Below are positions 1-5,423 of a DNA stretch of 6,471 bases, piece after piece. The DNA is from Spirochaetaceae bacterium (GTDB lineage Bacteria > Spirochaetota > Spirochaetia > JABEVK01). Made by a program: the position numbers and the translations under genes. The stretch is from contig JAHFSN010000128.1 of NCBI GenBank assembly GCA_023265735.1, positions 1 through 6,471 of the forward strand. Direction: 5' to 3'. The first letter of the stretch is position 1. The number at the start of each line of letters is the position of its first letter. Under the pieces are notes generated by a model. It was not told the origin of the DNA. It ran no database searches and was given only the letters and a program-made list of their open reading frames with translations.

Positions 1-23
1 AGTTTTGCGCCTTGCGCAAAACT
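1..23. repeat. Perfect 10-bp inverted repeat (hairpin)
   Basis: AGTTTTGCGC at 1-10 is the exact reverse complement of GCGCAAAACT at 14-23, leaving a 3-nt CTT loop. A smaller dyad follows directly: CTGGC 32-36 with GCCAG 40-44 around a 3-nt loop. No U-rich run follows on the plus strand, so it is not a classical rho-independent terminator in that direction. It could be the end of an upstream transcription unit or an intergenic repeat. The stem may continue to the left of the window. Confidence 0.7.
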
Positions 24-111
24 CCAGGGTTCTGGCGCAGCCAGATACCCCCGCTACGACTGCGGTCCGGCGCTTAGCCGCAACACCGATCTGCGGCGCC
101 CGAACGCCGTG

Positions 112-346
112 GGCTTCGCTCGCCGGTTGCTCGAAGAAGCTTGCTCAGTCGCGGCTGGGGTGGCTTCGCTTCGCTCGCCGGTTGCCCGAAGAGGCTCGCA
201 CGGCCGCTATTGGGGCGGTGGCTTCGCTTCGCCCGCCTCGGTGCCGTGGGAGCTTCCATGGGCGTTGTTGAGGTGAGGGCTTCGCTTCGCTGGCCCGGTG
301 GGTTGCGGGGTTGCTTGGAGAGCACGGGGCGGCCGTGGCTTGCCTG
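112..346. repeat. Degenerate ~58-bp tandem repeat, four units plus a decayed fifth
   Basis: Each unit opens with GGCTTCGCTTCGC or a variant. Unit starts are at 112, 162, 220, 278 and, weakly, 337, giving periods of 50, 58, 58 and 59. The first unit lacks a 5-bp TTCGC step. Units 1 and 2 also share CGCCGGTTGC (121-130 and 176-185) and CGAAGARGCTYGC (132-144 and 187-199), both offset by 55. Later units diverge progressively after the opening motif. A 58-bp period shifts the reading frame at every unit, which argues against a protein repeat. The function is unknown. Confidence 0.7.
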
Positions 347-380
347 AAATCTGCTTTGACCTTAGGGGGCGCGGGCGCTG

Positions 381-403
381 GAAGGACACCGGAAATGTCC
401 TTC
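381..403 (+). terminator. Terminator-like hairpin upstream of cheW
   Basis: GAAGGACA (381-388) pairs perfectly with TGTCCTTC (396-403) around a 7-nt loop, and the pyrimidine-rich, T-containing TTCTTTC follows. This resembles a weak rho-independent terminator that would insulate the cheW operon from upstream transcription. The stem is only moderately GC-rich and the T tract is interrupted by C, so the call is tentative. Confidence 0.4.
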
Positions 404-454
404 TTCTTTCGTCACTTTCTCCCGAGGGCTTGGCTCAAGCCTGGAGAACGCAAC

Positions 455-483
455 TTGCTTTTTGGGGCTTGGTCCGTTATTCT
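455..483 (+). promoter_or_regulatory. Possible sigma70-type promoter for the cheW operon
   Basis: TTGCTT at 455-460 and TATTCT at 478-483 lie 17 bp apart. They match the consensus at 3 of 6 and 4 of 6 positions. Transcription would start near 490, just ahead of the GGAGG ribosome binding site at 494-498, giving a very short leader. The position after a terminator-like hairpin and directly before the first operon gene supports it, but the hexamers are imperfect. Confidence 0.35.
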
Positions 484-493
484 TCAATCGAAT

Positions 494-498
494 GGAGG
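494..498 (+). promoter_or_regulatory. Ribosome binding site fixing the cheW start
   Basis: GGAGG lies 7 nt before the GTG at 506. It is the reason for rejecting the longer frame beginning at 311. The family-like CheW sequence begins only a few residues after this GTG. Confidence 0.8.
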
Positions 499-505
499 CG
501 CCGGG

Positions 506-982
506 GTGGAAAAGGACAATCAGAAGCAGCTTGTGACATTCCAGTTGGGTAACGAGCAGTACGGCATCGACATCATGGACGTCAACGAGATCTGGAAGGT
601 CGAGGCCATCCGCGCCATTCCTAACGCACCCTCTTACGTGGAGGGGATCTTCAACCTCCGCGGCGACATCGTGCCGGTCATCAATCTCCACAGGCGCTTT
701 CATATCAAACGGGTTCAGCTCAGCGAGGACGACGAACTTCTCTCGGGCTCCATCATCATTAACATTAACGACACAAAGATTGGCATCATCATTGACAAGG
801 TCCTCCGGGTCGTCTCCATCGATATGGACCAGGTTCAGCCTCCCCCGCAGATCATTTCCGGTATTGGCGCCGAGTACATCCAGGGAGTGGTCCAGAGCGA
901 AGACGGGTACTTGATCATCCTCGATATCCACCGACTGTTCGATCCACGAGAACTCCAGCAAATCTCCGTGATGAGTCACTGA
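506..982 (+). CDS. cheW: Chemotaxis coupling protein CheW
   Basis: This 158-residue protein is a single CheW domain, the usual length for a stand-alone CheW. CheW is a cytoplasmic adaptor that joins methyl-accepting chemoreceptors to the histidine kinase CheA in the polar array. Visible hallmarks are the opening strand QLVTFQLGNEQYGIDI (8-23), the segment with conserved Pro and Val-Gly (residues 36-48, including AIPNAP), the NLRG motif at 50-53 followed by DIVPVINL, and a closing GIGAEYIQGVV with a final LIILDI strand. The Arg of NLRG corresponds to the receptor/CheA-contact Arg of the family. The GTG at 506 is chosen because of the strong GGAGG 7 nt upstream. The in-frame extension back to 311 has a non-CheW, repeat-derived translation. 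It is the first gene of the operon, 10 nt before the next. Confidence 0.95.
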   Translation: MEKDNQKQLVTFQLGNEQYGIDIMDVNEIWKVEAIRAIPNAPSYVEGIFNLRGDIVPVINLHRRFHIKRVQLSEDDELLSGSIIININDTKIGIIIDKVLRVVSIDMDQVQPPPQIISGIGAEYIQGVVQSEDGYLIILDIHRLFDPRELQQISVMSH

Positions 983-992
983 GGTTCCGGTC

Positions 993-1994
993 GTGCTCCC
1001 CCTTTCTCGTCCCTCTCTCCGCCGCCAGGACTTTGATCATGTGCTGGACGCGATGGTCCACGACAGGCTGGCCAGCGGCGAAATCTCGAGCCTCCTCGGA
1101 CGCGAGACAGCCAAGGCCCTGGGCCTCAAGGAAGCGGCGGTCTACGCCTCGGTGGCCGACGGTGTGGGAAGAATCCTGGAAGGTCTGGGACTAGTGCCCG
1201 GGGACAAGGTCGTCGTGTCGCCCCTGGCCCCGGGGTATTGGTACCGCCTTCTGCGGCGCTATGGCCTGGAACCTGTGCTTGCCGACGTCTTGGAGTTTTC
1301 TCCTGTTCTCGACCCCGAGGCTGTCCAGGCTGTCCTCTCCCTGCAACCGAAGGCTGTGGTCGCCGATACCTGTCTAGGGTACCTACCGGACTTTCGAGCC
1401 TTGGCCGCCCTAGGCCTCATTATCATTGAAGATATCAGTCAGGGGATGGGCGGGGTTTTTGAGGGGCGGCCCGTCGGTTCCTTCGGCCACGCCGTCTTGG
1501 CCCACTTTTCACCCGACACCTTGGTCGCCGGCGCCGGCGGATGCCTCGTCGGGTTTCGAGCCCCTCCCCAGGAGGCTCCTGATTCAGATGGTTGGGAGCT
1601 GGTTACCGACCTTGCCGCCTCCCTCATCCTTTCGCAATGGAAGGATACGGAGACCTTCGTCCTGAAGAAACGGGAAAACTTCACGTTTCTGTTCCACCGG
1701 CTCCCCCGTCAGTATCGTCAGCCCAAACAAACGGGGGACGCGCAAACCGTGGGGCCCTGGTTCCCGGTTCTCGTGGAGTCGGGGGCGAAGGAAGTCCTGG
1801 CCTATTCCCGGAAGAAGGCCGTTAGCGCCGAATGGGCCTTCCGTGATCAGGCGCATTTCTCGTCCGAATCGAGCGTCGAGTTGTGTCCCCGGGCCCGCCG
1901 GTTCCTCTTTCACACGTTGATTTTTCCATTGTATGCTACCTTCTCAACGAAGGAACTGGAGCTATTGGGAAAAGTCATCTCTTCCTTGCCCTAG
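993..1994 (+). CDS. DegT/DnrJ/EryC1/StrS aminotransferase-fold protein, probably catalytically inactive
   Basis: This 333-residue protein resembles the DegT family of PLP-dependent sugar aminotransferases, which are usually around 370-400 residues. Family marks are the start LPLSRPSLR, VPGDKVVVSP (68-77), a PVLADV stretch, IIEDISQGMGGVFEGRPVGS (144-163), a GAGG (180-183 region), and a C-terminal LIFPLYATFS like the family's LPLYP segment. Asp147 of the ED pair, expected to contact the PLP pyridine nitrogen, is present. The Schiff-base Lys is not: gap-free alignment with ArnB from the ED pair puts Asp175 at that position. The SGT-type phosphate-binding motif is also replaced, by SVADG (53-57). 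I infer a non-catalytic or repurposed homologue. The GTG start has GAGG 8 nt upstream, overlapping the cheW stop. The gap to cheW is 10 nt. Substrate and role are unknown. Confidence 0.8.
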   Translation: MLPLSRPSLRRQDFDHVLDAMVHDRLASGEISSLLGRETAKALGLKEAAVYASVADGVGRILEGLGLVPGDKVVVSPLAPGYWYRLLRRYGLEPVLADVLEFSPVLDPEAVQAVLSLQPKAVVADTCLGYLPDFRALAALGLIIIEDISQGMGGVFEGRPVGSFGHAVLAHFSPDTLVAGAGGCLVGFRAPPQEAPDSDGWELVTDLAASLILSQWKDTETFVLKKRENFTFLFHRLPRQYRQPKQTGDAQTVGPWFPVLVESGAKEVLAYSRKKAVSAEWAFRDQAHFSSESSVELCPRARRFLFHTLIFPLYATFSTKELELLGKVISSLP

Positions 1995-1998
1995 GAGG
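1993..1998 (+). promoter_or_regulatory. Ribosome binding site fixing the nadK start, overlapping a stop codon
   Basis: AGGAGG begins inside the TAG stop (1992-1994) of the preceding gene and lies 7 nt before the ATG at 2006. It supports that ATG over any earlier in-frame start inside the upstream gene, and suggests translational coupling of the two genes. Confidence 0.85.
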
Positions 1999-2005
1999 AC
2001 CCGGC

Positions 2006-2848
2006 ATGGATCTGTCCACGGTGGTAGTGGTCGCGAACCTGGAAAAGCGCCGGGCCGCCGAATACCTCAAGAGCATTACGAAGACCCTCGAAGCTCGCGG
2101 TATCCATACCCTGGTCCTCTCGTATCGGGGGCAGGAGGTGGTCACCTCCGACCTCGAAGCCGAGTACGCCGCAGCCGAGGCCGCGATCGTCCTGGGGGGA
2201 GACGGGACAGTGCTCTTCACCTGCCGTCTGTTTGCGGGCCGGCCGATTCCCGTCTTGGGGGTGAACCTGGGGACCGTTGGTTTCATGACGGAGGTTTTGG
2301 GAGAGGAGTGGCTGGAGGCCTTTGACTCATTTTTGAGCGGGGAATCCCGGCTCTCCGAACGGCTGATGCTCGATATCGAGGTGCATAGAGAAGGGCGGAC
2401 CCTCCTCCGGGAGTCGGCCCTCAACGACTGCGTGCTGGGAGGGGCTTCATCGTCGAGGCTCGTCGTCCTCGACGTTGACCTTTCGGGAGTCTTCCTAGGC
2501 CAATACCGTGCCGACGGCCTAATCATTGCGTCGCCCACGGGTTCCACGGCCTACTCGCTCTCCGCAGGGGGACCGATTCTGCATCCCGAAACCGAGGCCC
2601 TCATCCTGACCCCGATCTGCCCTCACTCCCTTTCCAACAGGCCCTTAGTGCTGCCTGCCCAAGAAAAAATCACGGTATCCGTGAAGCAGAACCAGCGAAT
2701 TCCGGTTACACTCACCGTGGATGGCCGCGGGGTTTTTCAGCCCCGCCCAGGGGACAAAATCACCATTGGCCGCCATGCGAAGAAGGCGATGCTCGTGAAA
2801 TCCGACCGAAGATCCTTTTACGAAATCGTCCACGCGAAACTGAACTGA
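2006..2848 (+). CDS. nadK: NAD kinase
   Basis: This 280-residue enzyme, a typical length for bacterial NAD kinase, phosphorylates NAD to NADP in the cytoplasm. The catalytic GGDGT motif is at 64-68, preceded by AAIVL. It is followed by VLGVNLGTVGFMTE (83-96), the Asn-Asp pair at 140-141 that takes the place of the usual NE/ND of the NAD site, GLIIASPTGSTAYSLSAGGP (171-190), and PICPHSLSNRPLV (203-215). All core motifs look intact. The ATG at 2006 is chosen for its near-perfect AGGAGG and because the protein then begins with the Rossmann-like strand TVVVVANLEK. A longer in-frame reading from 1883 would lie inside the preceding gene and add unrelated sequence. It follows its upstream neighbour by 11 nt and precedes recN by 10 nt. 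Older names are ppnK or yfjB. Confidence 0.96.
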   Translation: MDLSTVVVVANLEKRRAAEYLKSITKTLEARGIHTLVLSYRGQEVVTSDLEAEYAAAEAAIVLGGDGTVLFTCRLFAGRPIPVLGVNLGTVGFMTEVLGEEWLEAFDSFLSGESRLSERLMLDIEVHREGRTLLRESALNDCVLGGASSSRLVVLDVDLSGVFLGQYRADGLIIASPTGSTAYSLSAGGPILHPETEALILTPICPHSLSNRPLVLPAQEKITVSVKQNQRIPVTLTVDGRGVFQPRPGDKITIGRHAKKAMLVKSDRRSFYEIVHAKLN

Positions 2849-2858
2849 GGGAGGGGGC

Positions 2859-4553
2859 GTGATTCAAGAAATCACCATCAGCAATTATGCCCTGATAGAA
2901 AAGGTCCAGGTGGAATTTGCCCCAGGGCTGAACGTCTTGACGGGCGAGACCGGCGCCGGCAAGTCCATCCTCATCGGTGCCTTGGGACTGCTCCTAGGCT
3001 CCCGGGCGGATACCGAGGTGATCCGGGCGGGCGCCGAGGAGGCCCAGGTGACGGGGCTGTTCGGCGTCGAATCGTCCCCGGAGATCCTCGACTGGATGGC
3101 CGGAGCCGGTCTGAGTTGGCTGGCGGACGAACCCCTGCTCCTGCGCCGGACCATCCGGCCCCAGAAGCGGGGCGTCTGTTCGGTGGGGGGCCAACCCGTC
3201 ACCAGGGTCCAGCTCGAGGAATTGACGGGTTTCCTGGTCGACCTCCACGGCCAGCACGAGCACCAGAGCCTGTTTTCCTCGGACCAACATCGAAGGCTCC
3301 TCGACAGGTTCGCCGGACTCGAGGACGACCTCAAGGCCTTCTCTGTAGAATTTGCCCGGCTGACCGAGGCCAAGAGGCAGCTGGACGAGCTGGTTGCCGG
3401 CGAATCCGACCGCGACCAGGAGTTGTTCCGGTTGACCCAAGTGGTCTCGGAGATTCAGGAAGCCGATCCCGGCGACGGGGAGGAGGACGAACTCAAGGCC
3501 GAACGGACGCGGCTGGAGCAGTTCGGCAAACTCAGTGACGCCCTAACCACCCTCGAAGAAGCCCTCCTCGAGGGCCGTAACGGCGCCGTCGGACAGCTTA
3601 AACAGGCGCGCCAGGCCCTCTCGGCGGTGGTGGCCGTCGACTCGCAGTGGTCGGCCGAGGAGACCCGCCTCGAGAACGCCCTCATCGAGGTGGAGGATAT
3701 CGGTGAAACCCTTCATCGGTATCGGCTGGGACTCTCGTTCAGCCCCGAGAGGCTCGAAGAGGTCAACGGCCGCCTGGCCGTCCTCCACGCCGTCGACAAA
3801 AAGTACGGACCCGGTTGGGACGCCATCCAGCGGACCCTGGCCGCCGCCCGAGAGAAGAAGGCCCTCTTGGAGAATTATTCCTCGGAACGCGAGAAGGCCG
3901 AGGCCCAGGTCAACTCCCTGGAACAGCAGCTGATTCAATCGGCCGTCCGGCTCTCCGAACGCCGGCAAGAGGCGGCGCGGCGCCTGGAGTCGGGGGTGAG
4001 GACGGCCTTGGCGGAGCTGGGGATGCCTGGGGCCGTGTTCAAGATTGGATTCCAGCGGAAGATGGCCGAGTCGGGAAAACCCGTTTGCAGCGTCTACGGC
4101 CTCGATCAGATCGACTTTCTGCTGGGGGCCAACCTGGGAGAAATTCCCAAGCCGCTGCGCGAAACGGCCAGCGGCGGGGAACTGTCTCGGGTGATGCTCG
4201 CTTTGAAGTCTATCTTGAGTGAGGTGGACAATATACCGATACTCATCTTTGACGAGATCGATACCGGAATCGGAGGAGAGATCGGGTTGGCCCTCGGAAA
4301 GTACCTGAAAAGACTTTCCCGGACCAAGCAAGTACTCTGCATCACCCATCTGGCTTCCATTGCCTCGTTCGCGGATCGTCATCTGCGGGTCGAGAAGCGG
4401 ACCGACGGGGTGAGGACGACCACCGATGTCTCGATGGTCGACGGAGAGGAGAGGGTGCGGGAAGTCGCGCGTATGTTGTCCGGGGCCACGGTGACCGAAA
4501 CCAGCCTCCAGCATGCTCAGGAATTGATGAGGCGCCACGGCGTTCAGGGGTGA
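2859..4553 (+). CDS. recN: DNA repair ATPase RecN
   Basis: RecN is an SMC-like ATPase that acts on DNA ends in double-strand break repair. The 564 residues fit the family (about 550-570). The N-terminal head has IQEITISNYALIEKV and the Walker A GETGAGKS (29-36), then DLHGQHEHQ (128-136), characteristic of RecN. A helical coiled-coil arm with many Glu/Arg/Gln residues spans roughly 153-390. The C-terminal head has the ABC signature SGGELSR (438-444), Walker B ILIFDE (461-466) running into IDTGIGGEIG, and the switch His in ITHL (495-498). All ATPase motifs are intact. The GTG start follows a purine-rich GGGAGGGGG directly after the nadK stop. Adjacency of nadK and recN is also known in E. coli and, with argR between them, in clostridia. 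It ends 3 nt before the next gene. Confidence 0.96.
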   Translation: MIQEITISNYALIEKVQVEFAPGLNVLTGETGAGKSILIGALGLLLGSRADTEVIRAGAEEAQVTGLFGVESSPEILDWMAGAGLSWLADEPLLLRRTIRPQKRGVCSVGGQPVTRVQLEELTGFLVDLHGQHEHQSLFSSDQHRRLLDRFAGLEDDLKAFSVEFARLTEAKRQLDELVAGESDRDQELFRLTQVVSEIQEADPGDGEEDELKAERTRLEQFGKLSDALTTLEEALLEGRNGAVGQLKQARQALSAVVAVDSQWSAEETRLENALIEVEDIGETLHRYRLGLSFSPERLEEVNGRLAVLHAVDKKYGPGWDAIQRTLAAAREKKALLENYSSEREKAEAQVNSLEQQLIQSAVRLSERRQEAARRLESGVRTALAELGMPGAVFKIGFQRKMAESGKPVCSVYGLDQIDFLLGANLGEIPKPLRETASGGELSRVMLALKSILSEVDNIPILIFDEIDTGIGGEIGLALGKYLKRLSRTKQVLCITHLASIASFADRHLRVEKRTDGVRTTTDVSMVDGEERVREVARMLSGATVTETSLQHAQELMRRHGVQG

Positions 4554-4556
4554 ACT

Positions 4557-5366
4557 ATGTCAAAAGTCAGCGAAGACGCCCGAAAGAAGTATCTCGAAAC
4601 CATCAAGGACTACAAGAAGACCATCGAGGATACGGAGAATCGGGAAAAGCTCATCCTGCAGGTGCTGGAAAAGGACGCCACGGGTGCGGAGTACAAGAAG
4701 CTCCGGCTGGCCGAGGAAAACCTCAATCTCCTTTCGTACTACGTTCTCATGAACAACCTCTCGATGAGCCTCTTGGGCGTCAAGAACGAAGCCTACCTCA
4801 ACGAGGCGCGCAAGCTCTGCTACAAGGTCATCATCTACATGGAACAGGTGGTCACCGGGACCATCGACGGTCCCTGGTCGGACTACGAGGAGAAGGTCGC
4901 CCTCATCTCCTCGTTCGACTACAATGATCGGTGGCGCCTGATCGGAAAAATGGGCCTCGCCCTGCAGCTCGTCCTCTCGGGCTACGGGGACAACACCAAA
5001 TGGAAATGGTCGTTTGTCGAGCTTGAGGGCCGCTTCGCCACCGTGGTCAAGAACCTGATCAACTTGAAGACCATCTTCCAGGATCTGGACCCCAACGCCG
5101 AGGGCTACGAGATCAAGACGGCCCACCTGACCTTGGCCCGAAGGCTCCTGGACCAGGCAGCCAACCGCTACCGGGAGAAATACGAGCTGTCCACCCTCCG
5201 CTTTGATGATTTCAGGCTCGCGATCAAGTACCTGGGCGCCCTGCGGTACCTGGCCCTGAGCACCAACCGTGCCCAGGAAGCGGACAACATTAAAAAGAAG
5301 ATGGAAATCTGGCAGCAGAAGCTCGACACAGACCTCAAACGCAAAGATATCGCCGACAAGCAGTAG
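4557..5366 (+). CDS. Unknown all-helical cytoplasmic protein, 269 aa
   Basis: I do not recognise a family. The protein is highly charged (many Lys, Glu, Asp) and reads as almost entirely alpha-helical. The N-terminal helices (1-60) have coiled-coil character, a middle part (105-175) is rich in Trp, Tyr and Phe and includes DYNDRWRLIGKMG and TKWKWSF, and a charged C-terminal helix (235-269) ends in KDIADKQ. There is one Cys (88). No signal peptide or membrane segment is visible, so it is probably cytoplasmic. The pattern would suit a scaffold or a helical-repeat protein-protein adaptor, but that is a guess. The ATG at 4557 has AGGGG inside the end of recN about 6 nt upstream. The 3-nt gap to recN implies co-transcription and probable coupling. 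That it is real coding sequence is supported by codon pattern, spacing and ribosome binding site. I suspect it is conserved in spirochaetes next to recN but cannot confirm this. Confidence 0.85.
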   Translation: MSKVSEDARKKYLETIKDYKKTIEDTENREKLILQVLEKDATGAEYKKLRLAEENLNLLSYYVLMNNLSMSLLGVKNEAYLNEARKLCYKVIIYMEQVVTGTIDGPWSDYEEKVALISSFDYNDRWRLIGKMGLALQLVLSGYGDNTKWKWSFVELEGRFATVVKNLINLKTIFQDLDPNAEGYEIKTAHLTLARRLLDQAANRYREKYELSTLRFDDFRLAIKYLGALRYLALSTNRAQEADNIKKKMEIWQQKLDTDLKRKDIADKQ

Positions 5367-5388
5367 CCGGCAGCCCGAACCCCGTTCA

Positions 5389-5417
5389 TTGACAGGGGGG
5401 GGGCCGTCCGATATCCT
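5389..5417 (+). promoter_or_regulatory. Strong sigma70-type promoter with a G9 spacer
   Basis: A perfect TTGACA (5389-5394) and TATCCT (5412-5417, 4 of 6 matches) are separated by exactly 17 bp. The spacer is nine G followed by CCGTCCGA. The promoter sits in the only sizeable gap of the gene run. The predicted start of transcription, about 7 nt after the -10 element, falls at or beside the ATG at 5424. Confidence 0.6.
5395..5403 (+). repeat. Homopolymeric G9 tract
   Basis: Nine consecutive G form the upstream half of the promoter spacer, the longest homopolymer I noticed in the window. Tracts of this length are prone to slipped-strand gain or loss of single bases, which here would change the -35/-10 spacing without touching any codon. 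Confidence 0.9.
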
Positions 5418-5423
5418 GCCCCT

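Larger units (their letters stand above)
1..505. other. Non-coding region upstream of cheW
   Basis: No convincing gene is seen here on either strand. Open frames exist, but they run through repeats whose unit length is not a multiple of three, have low-complexity Arg/Ala/Leu/Gly-rich translations, and resemble no family I know. The stretch holds, in order, a perfect hairpin at the left edge, a degenerate 58-bp tandem repeat, a terminator-like hairpin and a possible promoter. Any gene to the left ends outside the window. Confidence 0.65.

Noticed and set aside
112..346. CRISPR array
   Set aside because: The units are degenerate along their whole length, with no conserved repeat of 24 bp or more separated by unique spacers, and no cas genes are nearby.
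5..347. Small plus-strand proteins encoded in the repeat region
   Set aside because: The repeat period of about 58 bp shifts the frame at each unit, there are no ribosome binding sites, and the translations are low-complexity Arg/Ala/Leu/Gly-rich.
311..505. 65-residue N-terminal extension of CheW
   Set aside because: It has no ribosome binding site at 311, crosses the terminator-like hairpin and putative promoter, and translates to sequence unlike CheW. The GTG at 506 has a strong ribosome binding site and the domain starts right after it.
1439..1913. Frameshift or truncation in the aminotransferase-like gene as an explanation for the missing lysine
   Set aside because: The frame is continuous from start to stop, landmarks on both sides of the site keep register, and the C-terminal family segment is present. 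The change looks like a substitution, not a broken gene.
1883..2005. 41-residue N-terminal extension of NAD kinase
   Set aside because: It lies wholly inside the preceding gene in another frame. The ATG at 2006 has AGGAGG at ideal spacing and gives the usual family length.
3543..4538. Long minus-strand open frame opposite recN
   Set aside because: recN is unambiguous on the plus strand with all ATPase motifs. The antisense translation has no recognisable motif and is expected by chance at this GC content.
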